From positions 310,001 to 374,000 of the forward strand of contig NZ_JADQDP010000003.1 of assembly GCF_015694735.1 (NCBI RefSeq): a DNA stretch of 64,000 nt, written 5' to 3'. The stretch comes from Hymenobacter properus (lineage in GTDB: Bacteria; Bacteroidota; Bacteroidia; Cytophagales; Hymenobacteraceae). This document shows, one piece after another, positions 16,917 through 26,635 of this stretch (positions are counted from its first letter, which is position 1; every line of letters starts with the position of its first letter). The notes under the pieces were generated by a model. That model worked only from the letters and a program-made list of their open reading frames with translations. It ran no database searches and was not told the DNA's origin. The position numbers were made by a program, and so were the translations under genes.

Positions 16917-19640
16917 CTACCGCACCAGCTTCTCGGCCCGGAACAGGTCGTCGGCGGCCTGCAGGAGCTTGGCGCGCAGCTGGGGGTTGTAGTTGGGGTG
17001 GGCGGCCAGGAAGGCGCGCACCGTGGCGGCGGCCGTGGCCGACTGGTAGCTGCCCAGCGTGGCCTGCAGCCAAGAATACGGAAAGAAAATGTCGCCCGTG
17101 AGCTGAATTTCTTCCAGCAAATCGAGGCTGGCGGGCAGGTATTTTTCCGACGTAGCCTGGCGCAGTGGGTGGTGCAGGTAGCCCAAAGCCGCCGTCACCC
17201 AGGCTTCCTTCTCACGGCCTTTCTCGTCTTTGAGCGAGGCAAAAAAGGCGTCGCGCGTGGCCACGTCCGGCGCCAGCGCCGGCATCAGGAATTCCAGCCG
17301 CTGGCGGCGGTCGGCGTTCTTGATGCGGGCCAGCTGCTGGGGCAGAATGGGCTCGGGCGCCGGGTAGTCGCGCACGGCCAGCGCCAAGGCCAGGGCGGTG
17401 TAGTCGTCCTCGGTCAGCACAACACCTTTGGGCGGATGCTGGTATCTCCAAATGGTGTAAAGCTTGTACTGCGCCCGCCCTGTGAGGGCCACCCGCTGGT
17501 AAGCCTGAAACAGCAGCTTCTTGCGGCCAGACGTCGGAGCATCTTCCATGGCCTGCCACAGTTCGTATTCCAGCGTGTCGGCCAGCTTCAGGCGTTCGGC
17601 GGGGCTTAGGTGCAAAAACTGCCAGAAAATGGTGCCCAGCTGAGTGGTCAGCAGCCGGGTGTTGAGCTCTTCGCTTTCGCCAAACAGCTGCGCCAGGCAA
17701 TCGAACAGGAGCTCGCGGGGCTGGAGGCTGCGGCCGGCAAGCATGTTCTCGTAGCGGTTGATGTAGTTGGCGGCGCGGGCCACCGGGCTTTCCAGCCGCA
17801 GTGGCTTGGCTGGTGTGTGCGGGGGCAACTCCGGCGCCACCGGAAACACCCCGTAGCCCAGTCCGCTGGTATTGAACACGATGCGGCGGGGCAAAAACGG
17901 GATGCGGACGCCCACCTCCTTCCCTTCCATCTTCACGGTGAGCTGCCGCTGCTCGCCGCTGGCCGACTCAATCAAAACCTCAAACTCCTGCGGCCACAGG
18001 CGGTCGGAGCCGTCCTCGGCGGCTTGCGTCACATACAGGCCGTAGCGCTGGTCGTGCCCGCCGCTGATGCGGTAGCTGAACACCGGGCGACCGGGCTGGT
18101 TCACCCACACTTGGTTCCAGGCCTGCAGGTCGGCGGGGGTGCGGGCGTCGAGGATGGCGATGAGGTCGGGCCAGGTGGCGTTGCCGTGGGCGTACTTCTT
18201 CAGGTATTCCTGCAAGCCAGTCTGAAATGCTCCGGGGCCCATCAGGCGCTCCAACTGGCGCATCATGATGGGCGCTTTGTGGTAGATGATGTTGCCGTAG
18301 AGTGAGCCCGCGTCCTGCAAATTGGCCAGCGGCTGCCGGATGGGGTTGGCCCCGGCGGTGCGGTCTACGCCGTAAGCGGCGGGGTAATGGTCGATGACGA
18401 ACTTGAGTAATTGAAGTTGATTGGGCGGTGGCACCGCATCGAGAGGCTTGCCCAACCAGTAATTGCCCTCTGGGTCCGGAACCGCCACAGTGCCGTTGGC
18501 AGCCACCATTTTGTCGGCCATAAAATTGGCAAACACCTCCTTCATCCACACGTCGTTGAACCAGCGCATGGTCACCAAATCGCCGAACCACATGTGGGCT
18601 GTTTCGTGGGCAATGACGTTGGCGCGGGCCAGCACCTGGTCCTGCGTGGCGCCCTCGTCCAGAAACAGCGTGGAGGCTTTATAATCAATGGCTCCCACGT
18701 GTTCCATGCCGTTGTACTGAAAGTCGGGAATGGCCACGAAATCGAACTTCTGAAACGGGTATGAAATGCCCGTGTACTGCTCCATAAACGCCAGCGCGTT
18801 GGTGTGTAGCTGGAAGATGGGGCCGAGGCTAAAGCGCAGCTTGGCGGGGTCGGTTTCGCGGTGCAGCAAGCTCATGGCGCGGCCTTCCATCGTGCGGTTT
18901 ACCCGACTGAATTTGCCAGCGGCAAACGAAAACAGGTAGGTACTGATGCTGTCGGAGGGGCCAAAGGTGTACGTTTTTATTCCAGGCAAGAAGCTGCTAC
19001 GTCTTTCAAGAGAGTCAATCAAAGGCGCATTGGCCATTGTCTGCCACAAACTCGGCACGGTGAGCGTCAGCCTGAAAGCGGCCTTCAAATCGGGCTGGTC
19101 GAACACCGGCACCACCGTGCGGGCGCGGTCCGGCACGAGCAGCGTATGGAGGTAATCGGCGTTGCGGTTGAGCGACTGCTCGCCGGCCGTGAAACTGATG
19201 TCGACCACATTGCGGCCGGGCCTGAGCGCGGCGGCGGGCAGCACGAGGTGCTCGTTGCGGTGGTCGATTTCGACCGGCCGGCCGTTCACTTTGAGGCCGT
19301 GCAGGTTGGCGGTGGGCGCTTTAAAATCGAGCTGTACCGGGCCGGCGACGTCGCGCAGGGTAAACGTCACGGTTTCCTCGGCCGCAATGGGCTTGGCTTG
19401 CTCCGACGGAATATTCAGGCTGAGGTCATAAACCACGCGGCTGATGCGCTGCTTGCGCGCTACGGCTAAGGCCTCCGAAACGCCTTTCTCAACAGGTGGC
19501 AGGGCGCTTTGCACCACCGACGGAGCCGGGGCAGCGGGCGAAACCACGGTTTGCGAGATGGGCTGGCGTTGGCAGGCCACGGCCAGCAGAGCCAGCAGCA
19601 AGACGCCAGCCGAATTGTGGTTGAGGAAGCGGAAATTCAT
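16917..19640 (-). CDS. M1 family aminopeptidase, lipoprotein
   Basis: A 907-residue zinc aminopeptidase of the aminopeptidase N type. The start at 19638-19640 gives a signal with lipobox (SAGVLLLALLAVAC), so the protein is likely anchored in an envelope membrane. The zinc motif HETAH is at residues 345-349 (VIAHETAHMWFGDLVTMRWF) and the third ligand is the Glu of WMKEVFANFM. The substrate N-terminus loop reads YNGMEHVGAIDY in place of the usual GAMEN, which is a real departure: GMEH replaces GAMEN at the exopeptidase site. A long helical C-terminal domain follows. It converges with nothing nearby and may be translated alone. Confidence 0.92.
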   Translation of the reverse strand: MNFRFLNHNSAGVLLLALLAVACQRQPISQTVVSPAAPAPSVVQSALPPVEKGVSEALAVARKQRISRVVYDLSLNIPSEQAKPIAAEETVTFTLRDVAGPVQLDFKAPTANLHGLKVNGRPVEIDHRNEHLVLPAAALRPGRNVVDISFTAGEQSLNRNADYLHTLLVPDRARTVVPVFDQPDLKAAFRLTLTVPSLWQTMANAPLIDSLERRSSFLPGIKTYTFGPSDSISTYLFSFAAGKFSRVNRTMEGRAMSLLHRETDPAKLRFSLGPIFQLHTNALAFMEQYTGISYPFQKFDFVAIPDFQYNGMEHVGAIDYKASTLFLDEGATQDQVLARANVIAHETAHMWFGDLVTMRWFNDVWMKEVFANFMADKMVAANGTVAVPDPEGNYWLGKPLDAVPPPNQLQLLKFVIDHYPAAYGVDRTAGANPIRQPLANLQDAGSLYGNIIYHKAPIMMRQLERLMGPGAFQTGLQEYLKKYAHGNATWPDLIAILDARTPADLQAWNQVWVNQPGRPVFSYRISGGHDQRYGLYVTQAAEDGSDRLWPQEFEVLIESASGEQRQLTVKMEGKEVGVRIPFLPRRIVFNTSGLGYGVFPVAPELPPHTPAKPLRLESPVARAANYINRYENMLAGRSLQPRELLFDCLAQLFGESEELNTRLLTTQLGTIFWQFLHLSPAERLKLADTLEYELWQAMEDAPTSGRKKLLFQAYQRVALTGRAQYKLYTIWRYQHPPKGVVLTEDDYTALALALAVRDYPAPEPILPQQLARIKNADRRQRLEFLMPALAPDVATRDAFFASLKDEKGREKEAWVTAALGYLHHPLRQATSEKYLPASLDLLEEIQLTGDIFFPYSWLQATLGSYQSATAAATVRAFLAAHPNYNPQLRAKLLQAADDLFRAEKLVR

Positions 19641-19816
19641 CGGCAAATGCTCAGTCAAAGAACTCAAAAGTAACCCTAACCCCTGGGGCCGGATTTCGGG
19701 TTATCGCGCCCTGCATCATCCGAGCTGCCATGAATAGGGCGATGCCGTTTTTTGCAGCCGTCCGTGTATCTTGGCTGCCCCTTGTCGGGCCTCTCCTGCT
19801 CATCCAACTTCTTCGT

Positions 19817-20284
19817 ATGAAACACTTTCTACTTCTGTTGGCGCTGCTGGGCGCGGCCGGCGCGGCCTCGGCGCAAGCCAATCTTATCCATGCCATTTCG
19901 CTGGGCACGCGGCTGGGCGTTGATGCCGCCGTGGCGGGCAACCGCAAGCACCAGGACGCTTCTTCCGACCGCTACGTGACAACCGCTACCTACCACGGCG
20001 CCTCCTACTACCAGAAGCGCACACCTTCCAGCAAGCTCAAAGGCCCCGGCGGCCCCCAGATTGCCTACCAGGAATCGTTGCTGCAGCAGTGCCAGGCGGC
20101 GCTCTTGGCAGACTCCACCAGCGCCCTGGGCACCGCCGAAACCTGGGCCATGCTCCAAAGCTCGCGCGAGCTCATTGCGCGCGACCGCCCCAGCTGGGCC
20201 GTCGACGCCTACGCCGACGAGGCCTCCTTTTACCAAGCCGAAACCGTGCGGCGCCAGCGCCGCGCGGCAGCCGAAAAGCACTAG
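19817..20284 (+). CDS. Hypothetical secreted protein
   Basis: A 155-residue protein I do not recognise. The ATG at 19817 opens a signal peptide (MKHFLLLLALLGAAGAASAQ) and is preferred over an open frame reaching 29 codons further up. The mature part is hydrophilic, rich in Ala, Ser and Tyr, with no repeated motif, no cysteine pattern and several short helix-like stretches (LLQQCQAALLADS, ESARQ-like ends). It lies 35 bases upstream of the NCS1 permease and could be co-transcribed, but nothing links their roles. Confidence 0.7.
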   Translation: MKHFLLLLALLGAAGAASAQANLIHAISLGTRLGVDAAVAGNRKHQDASSDRYVTTATYHGASYYQKRTPSSKLKGPGGPQIAYQESLLQQCQAALLADSTSALGTAETWAMLQSSRELIARDRPSWAVDAYADEASFYQAETVRRQRRAAAEKH

Positions 20285-20319
20285 ACCATTTTCCGGTAAC
20301 TTCTTTGCTCTCAACCGCC

Positions 20320-21849
20320 ATGGACACCGCTACCGCAACCGCCCCCGATGCCGGCCTCACCAGCCCCGACCTGGCGCCCGTGCTACCCGCCGAGCGCACC
20401 TGGGGCACCGGCAACTACGCCGCGCTCTGGGTAAGCATGAGTTTGTGCATCCCCACCTACATGCTGGCCAGCTCACTCATCGAGGGCGGCATGAACTGGT
20501 GGCAGGCCCTGCTCACCATCTTCCTGGGCAATACCATTGTGCTGGTGCCCATGCTGCTCAATGGCCGGGCGGGCGCGCAGTATGGCATTCCGTTCCCGGT
20601 GTTTGCGCGGGCCAGCTTCGGGGTGCGCGGGGCCAACGTGCCGGCGTTGCTGCGAGCCGTCATCGCCTGCGGCTGGTTCGGCATTCAGACCTGGATAGGC
20701 GGCTACGCGCTCTACCAGATGGCGGTGCTGTGGGTGCCCTCGCTGGCCACACTGCCGGCCGTGTTTCCGGCCAGCTGGGGCCTGGCTACGGGGCCGGCCT
20801 TTCTCTTTTTGCTGTTTTGGGCACTGAATATGTACGTGGTGCACAAGGGCGTCGACAGCATTCGTAAGCTACTCGTCTTCAAGGCATTTTTTCTGCCTAT
20901 AGCGGCGCTGGCGCTGCTGTGGTGGGCCATTGCGGCGGGCAAGGGCCTGGGGCCGATTTTGGCGCAGCCCAGCAAGTTTACGAGCAGCACTCAGTTCTGG
21001 GCGTTCTTCTTTCCCTCGCTCACGGGCATGGTGGGTTTTTGGGCCACACTCTCGCTCAATATTCCGGATTTCACGCGCTACGCTATCAGCCAGCGGGCCC
21101 AGCAGCTAGGCCAGGCCATCGGGTTGCCTACCTCCATGACCATGTTTTCGTTCGTGGGCGTGGTCGTGACGTCGGCCACGTTTGTCATCTACGGCCACAC
21201 CATCTGGGACCCGGTGGTGCTGGCCGGCAAGTTCGACAGCAAGCTGCTGGTGAGCTTCGCCATGCTGGCCGTGGCCCTGAGCACGCTGGCCACCAACATT
21301 GCGGCCAACATCGTGAGCCCCGCCAACGACTTCGCCAACCTCTCGCCCGCCCGCATCAGCTTCAAAACCGGCGGCTACCTCACCGGCATCATCGGCCTGC
21401 TCACCTTCCCCTGGAAGCTCATTGCCGACCCCACGGGCTTCATTTTCACCTGGCTGGTGGGCTATTCGGGCCTGCTGGGCCCCATTGGCGGCATCATGAT
21501 AGTGGACTACTACCTGCTGCGCAAGCAGCGCCTCGACCTGGCGGGCCTCTACCAGTACCACGGCCTCTACGCCTACCAGGGCGGCATAAACCGGGCCGCC
21601 ATCTGGGCCCTGGTGCTGGGGGTGCTGCCCAACGTGCCGGGCTTCCTGGTGGTGGTAGGTGCGTTGGGTAAGGAAGCGGTGTGGCCCGCGCTGGTGAGCC
21701 TCTACAACTACTCCTGGTTCGTGGGCTTCCTGGTGTCGGGGGTGGTGTACTTGGGGCTGATGCGCGGGCGGATGGCGGTTACCGTTTCAACGGCAGCAGC
21801 CCAGCCCCAGCCGGCCGCGGCTCCTTCGGAGGCTTCGCTGGCGCAATGA
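20320..21849 (+). CDS. NCS1 family nucleobase:cation symporter
   Basis: A 509-residue inner-membrane permease of the nucleobase/cation symporter 1 family (uracil, allantoin, cytosine, hydantoin or thiamine importers). About twelve hydrophobic segments are visible. The N-terminal WGTGNYAALWVSMSLCIPTY, the FPVFARASFGVRGANVPALL segment and FWATLSLNIPDFTRYA match the family well; VGYSGLLGPIGGIMIVDYYL is the late family signature. Length is normal. The start ATG at 20320 precedes a short soluble tail; the frame is open further upstream but overlaps the preceding gene. No purine or pyrimidine catabolic gene is adjacent, so substrate stays open. Confidence 0.92.
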   Translation: MDTATATAPDAGLTSPDLAPVLPAERTWGTGNYAALWVSMSLCIPTYMLASSLIEGGMNWWQALLTIFLGNTIVLVPMLLNGRAGAQYGIPFPVFARASFGVRGANVPALLRAVIACGWFGIQTWIGGYALYQMAVLWVPSLATLPAVFPASWGLATGPAFLFLLFWALNMYVVHKGVDSIRKLLVFKAFFLPIAALALLWWAIAAGKGLGPILAQPSKFTSSTQFWAFFFPSLTGMVGFWATLSLNIPDFTRYAISQRAQQLGQAIGLPTSMTMFSFVGVVVTSATFVIYGHTIWDPVVLAGKFDSKLLVSFAMLAVALSTLATNIAANIVSPANDFANLSPARISFKTGGYLTGIIGLLTFPWKLIADPTGFIFTWLVGYSGLLGPIGGIMIVDYYLLRKQRLDLAGLYQYHGLYAYQGGINRAAIWALVLGVLPNVPGFLVVVGALGKEAVWPALVSLYNYSWFVGFLVSGVVYLGLMRGRMAVTVSTAAAQPQPAAAPSEASLAQ

Positions 21850-21870
21850 GTTTTTTGCCAAAGCCTCTGA

Positions 21871-22314
21871 ATGCTGCGCTGGAAAGACATCATCACCTTC
21901 GCCAAATACGGCAACCCCGAGCCGCCCCACCGCGTGGCATTTTCTGAAGCCGAATGGGCCGCGCGGCTACCGCCCGAGCGGTTCGCCGTGCTGCGCCAGC
22001 ACGCCACCGAGCCGCCCTACCGCAACGCCTACTGCCGCGCCTACGCGCCCGGCCGCTACGCCTGCGCCGGCTGCGGCACCGTGCTGTTCGAGGCGGACGA
22101 GAAGTACCACGCCATTTCGGGCTGGCCCAGCTTCCGGCAGCCGGCCAGTCGCGGGGTTATTGCGTATTTCTTCGATACCAGCTTCAACATGGAGCGCATG
22201 GAGGCCCGCTGCAACGTGTGCGGCGGCCACCTGGGCCACGTATTCCCCGATGGACCCGCCCCCGGCGGCCTGCGCTACTGCATGAACTCGGCCAGCCTGG
22301 AAAAGCAGGATTGA
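21871..22314 (+). CDS. msrB: Peptide-methionine (R)-S-oxide reductase
   Basis: A 147-residue MsrB, which reduces the R epimer of methionine sulfoxide in damaged proteins. Zinc-binding cysteines are Cys65/Cys68 (CAGC) and Cys114/Cys117 (CNVC); the catalytic Cys137 sits in LRYCMNSASL, and GWPSF is the substrate motif. There is no signal peptide, so it should be cytoplasmic. It starts 21 bases after the permease stop and may share its transcript. The unusual N-terminal piece (MLRWKDIITFAKYGNPEP) is seen in some Bacteroidota MsrB. Confidence 0.95.
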   Translation: MLRWKDIITFAKYGNPEPPHRVAFSEAEWAARLPPERFAVLRQHATEPPYRNAYCRAYAPGRYACAGCGTVLFEADEKYHAISGWPSFRQPASRGVIAYFFDTSFNMERMEARCNVCGGHLGHVFPDGPAPGGLRYCMNSASLEKQD

Positions 22315-22370
22315 GCCAGCGGTTGGGCACTACTTATCATTACTTTCCACAAGCCCGTTTTCTGTCTGCC

Positions 22371-22835
22371 ATGAAGCACCGGCTGCGCGAATGGCTGCGG
22401 CGCTACCTGCCCGCCGAGCTGCTCTCGGCCCTGGCCACGCTGGCGGCGGCCGGGCTGGTAATGCGGGCCTCGCGCAGCGGCGTGCGGGCGGCCCTGGCCG
22501 GCACCTGGGCCGGCAACGTGGCTTACTTCGGGCTGCTGCTGGCCCAGGACGTGCGCCTGGCCCGGCGGGCGCGACGTCAGCGGGGCTACGCCTATACCTG
22601 GCGCACCTTCGGCCAAAACCTACGGGCGCTGGCCGTGGAGTTTGGCGCGGCCGAAGTGCTCGACAGCCTCGTCATCCGCCCGGCCCTGATGTACTATTTG
22701 CCGCGCTGGCTGGGCCACTTTGCGGCGGGTATTTTGCTGGCCAAGCTCCTGGCCGATGTCACGTTCTACATCCCCGCCATTCTGAGCTACGAGCTCAGCA
22801 AAAAGCGGCTGCGCAATTTCGACGACGAACCGTAG
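22371..22835 (+). CDS. Small membrane protein, unknown
   Basis: A 154-residue protein starting at the ATG at 22371. It has about four hydrophobic segments (LLSALATLAAAGLVMRA, AALAGTWAGNVAYFGLLLA, HFAAGILLAKLLADVTFYIP among them) and many arginines between them (RLARRARRQRG). The four-helix size recalls GtrA-like flippase subunits, but I see no diagnostic motif, so I leave the family open. It follows msrB by 56 bases on the same strand. An open frame upstream in the same phase overlaps msrB and is disregarded. Confidence 0.7.
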   Translation: MKHRLREWLRRYLPAELLSALATLAAAGLVMRASRSGVRAALAGTWAGNVAYFGLLLAQDVRLARRARRQRGYAYTWRTFGQNLRALAVEFGAAEVLDSLVIRPALMYYLPRWLGHFAAGILLAKLLADVTFYIPAILSYELSKKRLRNFDDEP

Positions 22836-23078
22836 GCTGACATGAGGTGAGAAAACACCTAAGGGTTTAGTGCCCTTCAACCGATACGGATTGGGCGCGG
22901 TGTTTTTAGGGATTTGCGAAGAATAGAAGTCACTTAAATAACCATTGGCTGAACAAATTAGGACGTCACCTGCTTGAGGCGGCCTAAATTTTTCCGGTTT
23001 TGCAAATGGATACTCCGACCCGGCATCCGTATGCCCTATTTCCTTTCATTGCTGCCCGGCATTCTTTAGCGCAACCGC

Positions 23079-25616
23079 ATGGCCCAGTCCACTCATCCAT
23101 CGAACAAGCAGGATTTCACCGGCTTCGTGCGCGTGCGCGGCGCCCGCGAGCACAACCTCAAAAACGTCGACGTCGACATTCCGCGCGATGCGCTGGTGGT
23201 GTTTACGGGCGTGTCGGGCTCGGGCAAGAGCAGCCTGGCCTTCGGCACACTCTACGCCGAGGCCCAGCGCCGCTACCTGGAATCGGTGTCGCCCTACGCG
23301 CGGCGGCTGTTCCACCAGATGGCCGTGCCCGAAGTGACAGCAATTGAGGGGTTGCCGCCGGCGGTGGCCTTGCAGCAGCAGCGCGGCGCGCCGAGCACCC
23401 GCTCGTCGGTGGGCTCGGTGACAACCCTATCGAACCTGCTGCGCATGCTTTACTCGCGGGCCGGCGACTACCCCGCCGGGCAGGGCATCATCTACGCCGA
23501 AGCTTTTTCGCCCAATACCGCCGAGGGCGCCTGCCCCACCTGCCACGGCCTGGGCCGCGTGTACGAGGTGACGGAGCAGAGCATGGTGCCCGACCCCACG
23601 CTTACCATCCGGGAGCGGGCCATTGCGGCTTGGCCCCAAGCCTGGGGCGGCCAAAACCAGCGCGACATTCTGGTGAGCATGGGCTACGACGTGGACACGC
23701 CCTGGAAAGACCTGCCGCAGAAGGACCGGGACTGGATACTCTTCACCGAGGAGCAGCCCGTGCTGCCGGTGTACCCGGGCTACTCGCCCGAGCAGACGCA
23801 GCGCGCCATCAAGCGCCGTGAGCCGCCGAACTACATGGGCACGTTTATGGGCGTGAAGAAGTACGTGCTACACACCTTTGCCACCACCCAAAGCGCGCTG
23901 ATGAAGAAGCGCGTGGCCCAGTACATGCTGGGTTCCGACTGCCCCACCTGCCACGGCAAGCGCCTGCGGGTGGAGTCGCTGAGCGTGAAGTTTGCCGGGC
24001 TGGATATTGCCGAGATGTCGCGCCTGCCCCTGAAGCGGCTGGCGGCGCTTTTGCAGCCTTTTGCCGAAGGCAAAGCACGCAAGCAGGCCCACGACAAAGA
24101 GCACCCCGAACAGGCCATTGTGGCCCAGCGCATTGCCGAAGATTTGGCGGCGCGGCTGGCAGTGCTGCTCGATTTGGGGCTGGGCTATTTGTCGTTGGAG
24201 CGCGGCACACCCACGCTCTCTCCCGGCGAGCTGCAGCGCCTGCGGCTGGCCACGCAGCTCTATTCCAACCTGTTCGGCGTGGTGTACGTGCTCGATGAGC
24301 CCAGTGCCGGCCTGCACCCGGCCGATACTGAGGCCCTGCTTAAGGCGTTGGACGGCCTCAAGGGCGCTGGCAATTCGCTGTTTGTGGTGGAGCACGATTT
24401 GGACGTCATCCGCCGGGCCGACTGGCTGGTGGACGTGGGTCCCGCTGCCGGCGAGAAAGGCGGCGAAATCCTCTACAGCGGCCCGCCCGAAGGCCTAAAA
24501 ACAGTCGAAGCTTCGCAGACGCGCCAGTTTCTGTTCGACACCTCCGCGCTGCCCGACGTGCCGCCACGCAAGCCCACTGGCTGGTTGAAACTGGCCGGCG
24601 TGACGCGCAACAACCTCAACAACCTCGACGTGGAATTTCCGCTGGGCGTGTTCACGACGGTAACAGGCGTGTCGGGCTCGGGCAAGTCCAGCCTGGTGAG
24701 CCAGGTGCTAGTGGAGCTGGTGGCCGAAAGCCTGGGCCAGGCCATTGAGGCCGAAGAAGAGGAAACCGACCCGCTGGCCCCGCCCGCCCCTGCCACACTC
24801 GGCGGCCATATTACGGCCGGGCTCGACAAAATCAAGCGCCTGGTGCGCGTCGACCAGAAGCCCATCGGCCGCACGCCGCGCTCCAACATGGCCACCTACA
24901 CCGGCCTGTTCGACCACGTGCGCAAGCTGTTCGCCGCCACGCCCGAGGCCCGCAAGCGCCGCTACGACGCCGGCCGCTTCAGCTTCAACGTGGCCAAGGG
25001 GCGCTGCGAGAACTGCTCGGGCGAGGGCTTCGTGATGGTGGAGCTGCTGTTTCTGCCCAGCGTGTACGCGCCCTGCCCGGTGTGCCACGGCGCCCGCTAC
25101 AACGCCAAAACCCTGGAGGTGCAGTACCGCGGCCGCAACATCGCCGAGGTGCTGGGCCTGACCGTGGACGACGCCTGGGAGTTCTTCGCCGACGAGCCCG
25201 CCATCCATCGCGCCCTCACCGTGCTGCGCGAGGTGGGCCTTGGCTATCTGCGCCTGGGCCAGCCCGCCACCGAGCTAAGCGGCGGCGAGGCCCAACGCAT
25301 CAAGCTCGCCACCGAGCTGCAGCGCATCGGCCGCGGCAACACGCTCTACGTGCTCGACGAGCCCACCACCGGCCTGCACCCCTCCGACACCGAGAAGTTG
25401 ATGCTCCAGCTCGAAGGCTTGGTGGAAGCCGGCAACACCGTCATCGTGGTGGAACACGAGATGCGCGTGGTGGCCGGCTCCGATTGGGTGCTCGACATCG
25501 GCCCCGGCGCGGGTGAAGACGGCGGGCGCGTGGTGGCCGCGGGCCCGCCGCGCGAGGTGGCCAAAGTGCGCGAGAGCCGCACAGCGCCGTATCTGCGGGA
25601 GTTTCTGGCGGGGTAA
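23079..25616 (+). CDS. UvrA2-type excinuclease ABC subunit A paralogue
   Basis: An 845-residue tandem ABC ATPase. Walker A motifs are [15 protein letters not shown] (near residue 47) and [15 protein letters not shown] (near 530); signatures are [15 protein letters not shown] and [16 protein letters not shown]. Zinc-type cysteine pairs appear in [30 protein letters not shown] and [10 protein letters not shown]. It is about 100 residues shorter than housekeeping UvrA, as expected for class II UvrA that lacks the UvrB-interacting region. Such paralogues have been tied to tolerance of DNA-binding drugs and to DNA damage, but not all have a known role. No uvrB or drug gene is adjacent. Cytoplasmic. 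Confidence 0.93.
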   Translation: MAQSTHPSNKQDFTGFVRVRGAREHNLKNVDVDIPRDALVVFTGVSGSGKSSLAFGTLYAEAQRRYLESVSPYARRLFHQMAVPEVTAIEGLPPAVALQQQRGAPSTRSSVGSVTTLSNLLRMLYSRAGDYPAGQGIIYAEAFSPNTAEGACPTCHGLGRVYEVTEQSMVPDPTLTIRERAIAAWPQAWGGQNQRDILVSMGYDVDTPWKDLPQKDRDWILFTEEQPVLPVYPGYSPEQTQRAIKRREPPNYMGTFMGVKKYVLHTFATTQSALMKKRVAQYMLGSDCPTCHGKRLRVESLSVKFAGLDIAEMSRLPLKRLAALLQPFAEGKARKQAHDKEHPEQAIVAQRIAEDLAARLAVLLDLGLGYLSLERGTPTLSPGELQRLRLATQLYSNLFGVVYVLDEPSAGLHPADTEALLKALDGLKGAGNSLFVVEHDLDVIRRADWLVDVGPAAGEKGGEILYSGPPEGLKTVEASQTRQFLFDTSALPDVPPRKPTGWLKLAGVTRNNLNNLDVEFPLGVFTTVTGVSGSGKSSLVSQVLVELVAESLGQAIEAEEEETDPLAPPAPATLGGHITAGLDKIKRLVRVDQKPIGRTPRSNMATYTGLFDHVRKLFAATPEARKRRYDAGRFSFNVAKGRCENCSGEGFVMVELLFLPSVYAPCPVCHGARYNAKTLEVQYRGRNIAEVLGLTVDDAWEFFADEPAIHRALTVLREVGLGYLRLGQPATELSGGEAQRIKLATELQRIGRGNTLYVLDEPTTGLHPSDTEKLMLQLEGLVEAGNTVIVVEHEMRVVAGSDWVLDIGPGAGEDGGRVVAAGPPREVAKVRESRTAPYLREFLAG

Positions 25617-25628
25617 AGACGCAACGCC

Positions 25629-25736
25629 AACCTCACCCCCGGCCCCTCTCCTTGGGGAGATGGGTGCCAGTCGTCAGCAGACTTTTGGAATTGTCAGGCT
25701 CCCCTCTCCCCAAGGAGAGGGGCCGGGGGTGAGGTT
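25629..25736. repeat. Family C inverted repeat
   Basis: Perfect 31-base arms (25629-25659 and 25706-25736) with core CACCCCCGGCCCCTCTCCTT, 46-base loop. It begins 13 bases after the UvrA2 stop, so it could also act as a strong transcript-end hairpin. No second copy is seen in this window, though the sequence type is GC-rich and distinct from families A and B. Confidence 0.85.
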
Positions 25737-25808
25737 AGCACGGAGGGAGAAGCAACAAAGATGTTTCGCTCTGCATGATGCTTTTCTTCTTTATCAATAC
25801 ACACCTCC

Positions 25809-26447
25809 ATGAACCCCAACGACGCCCTCCCACCTAACCTCTTCCGCCGCCAGAACGAAACACCCGACGCGGAATTCTACCACCACCCGCGCTTCGTCAC
25901 GCACATCGACGACCGCGCCATTGCGGCCGTCACGCAGCTTTACCGCGAGTACTTCCCACTGGATTCCGCGCTGCTCGATTTGATGAGCAGCTGGGTGAGC
26001 CACCTGCCGCCCGAGGTGCCCTACCGCCGCGTGGTGGGCCTGGGCATGAACCAAGCCGAATTGGCGGCCAACCCGCGCCTCGAATCCTTCGTGGTGCAGG
26101 ACCTCAACCAGCAGCCTGTACTGCCCTTCGCAAACGATGAGTTCGACGGGGCGGCTATCTGCGTGTCCGTCGACTACCTGACGCAGCCGGTGGCGGTGCT
26201 GCGCGAGCTGGCCCGCGTGCTGCGGCCCGAGGCCCCGCTGGTCATCACTTTCTCCAACCGCTCCTTTCCCAGCAAGGCCGTGGCCGCCTGGCACGCTCTC
26301 GACGACCGCGGCCACCTCGCCCTGGTACGCGAGTACCTCACTGCCGCCGCCGGCTGGCACGCCATTGAGCTGCTCGACCGCAGCCCGCTGCCGCCCGGCC
26401 GCTCCGACCCGCTTTTTGCCGTAGTGGCCCGGGTGGCGCCGCGCTGA
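25809..26447 (+). CDS. SAM-dependent methyltransferase-like protein
   Basis: A 212-residue class I methyltransferase relative. The usual N-terminal glycine loop is modified to VVGLGMNQAELAANP (near residue 80), followed by the acidic strand end FVVQDLNQQPVLPF, then FDGAAICVSVDYLTQPVAVL and RVLRPEAPLVITFSNRSFPS, which fit motifs of the Methyltransf_11 group. Substrate is unknown. The weak glycine loop leaves some doubt about catalytic activity. It stands alone, with a family C repeat upstream. Confidence 0.8.
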   Translation: MNPNDALPPNLFRRQNETPDAEFYHHPRFVTHIDDRAIAAVTQLYREYFPLDSALLDLMSSWVSHLPPEVPYRRVVGLGMNQAELAANPRLESFVVQDLNQQPVLPFANDEFDGAAICVSVDYLTQPVAVLRELARVLRPEAPLVITFSNRSFPSKAVAAWHALDDRGHLALVREYLTAAAGWHAIELLDRSPLPPGRSDPLFAVVARVAPR

Positions 26448-26578
26448 GGCCTGGCCCGGCGGCAGGCTTCGCGGCTGGCCAAAAGGCCGCGCTACCCGCT
26501 TTAAGGCGTTGGCTGCCACAGCCAAAAAATCTTTTGCCGTCGCAGATGCGCAGCTAGGATTATAGCAATTCGTCGTTC

Positions 26579-26586
26579 TACCTTTG
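26579..26586 (+). promoter_or_regulatory. TAnnTTTG promoter element of the M48 gene
   Basis: TACCTTTG is an exact -7 match, 49 bases before the ATG at 26636. No TTG at the preferred spacing is visible. Confidence 0.55.
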
Positions 26587-26635
26587 GTTCGACCAATTGG
26601 CTCCCTTCCTGTAATTTTATCCCTGCGACGGCTTT

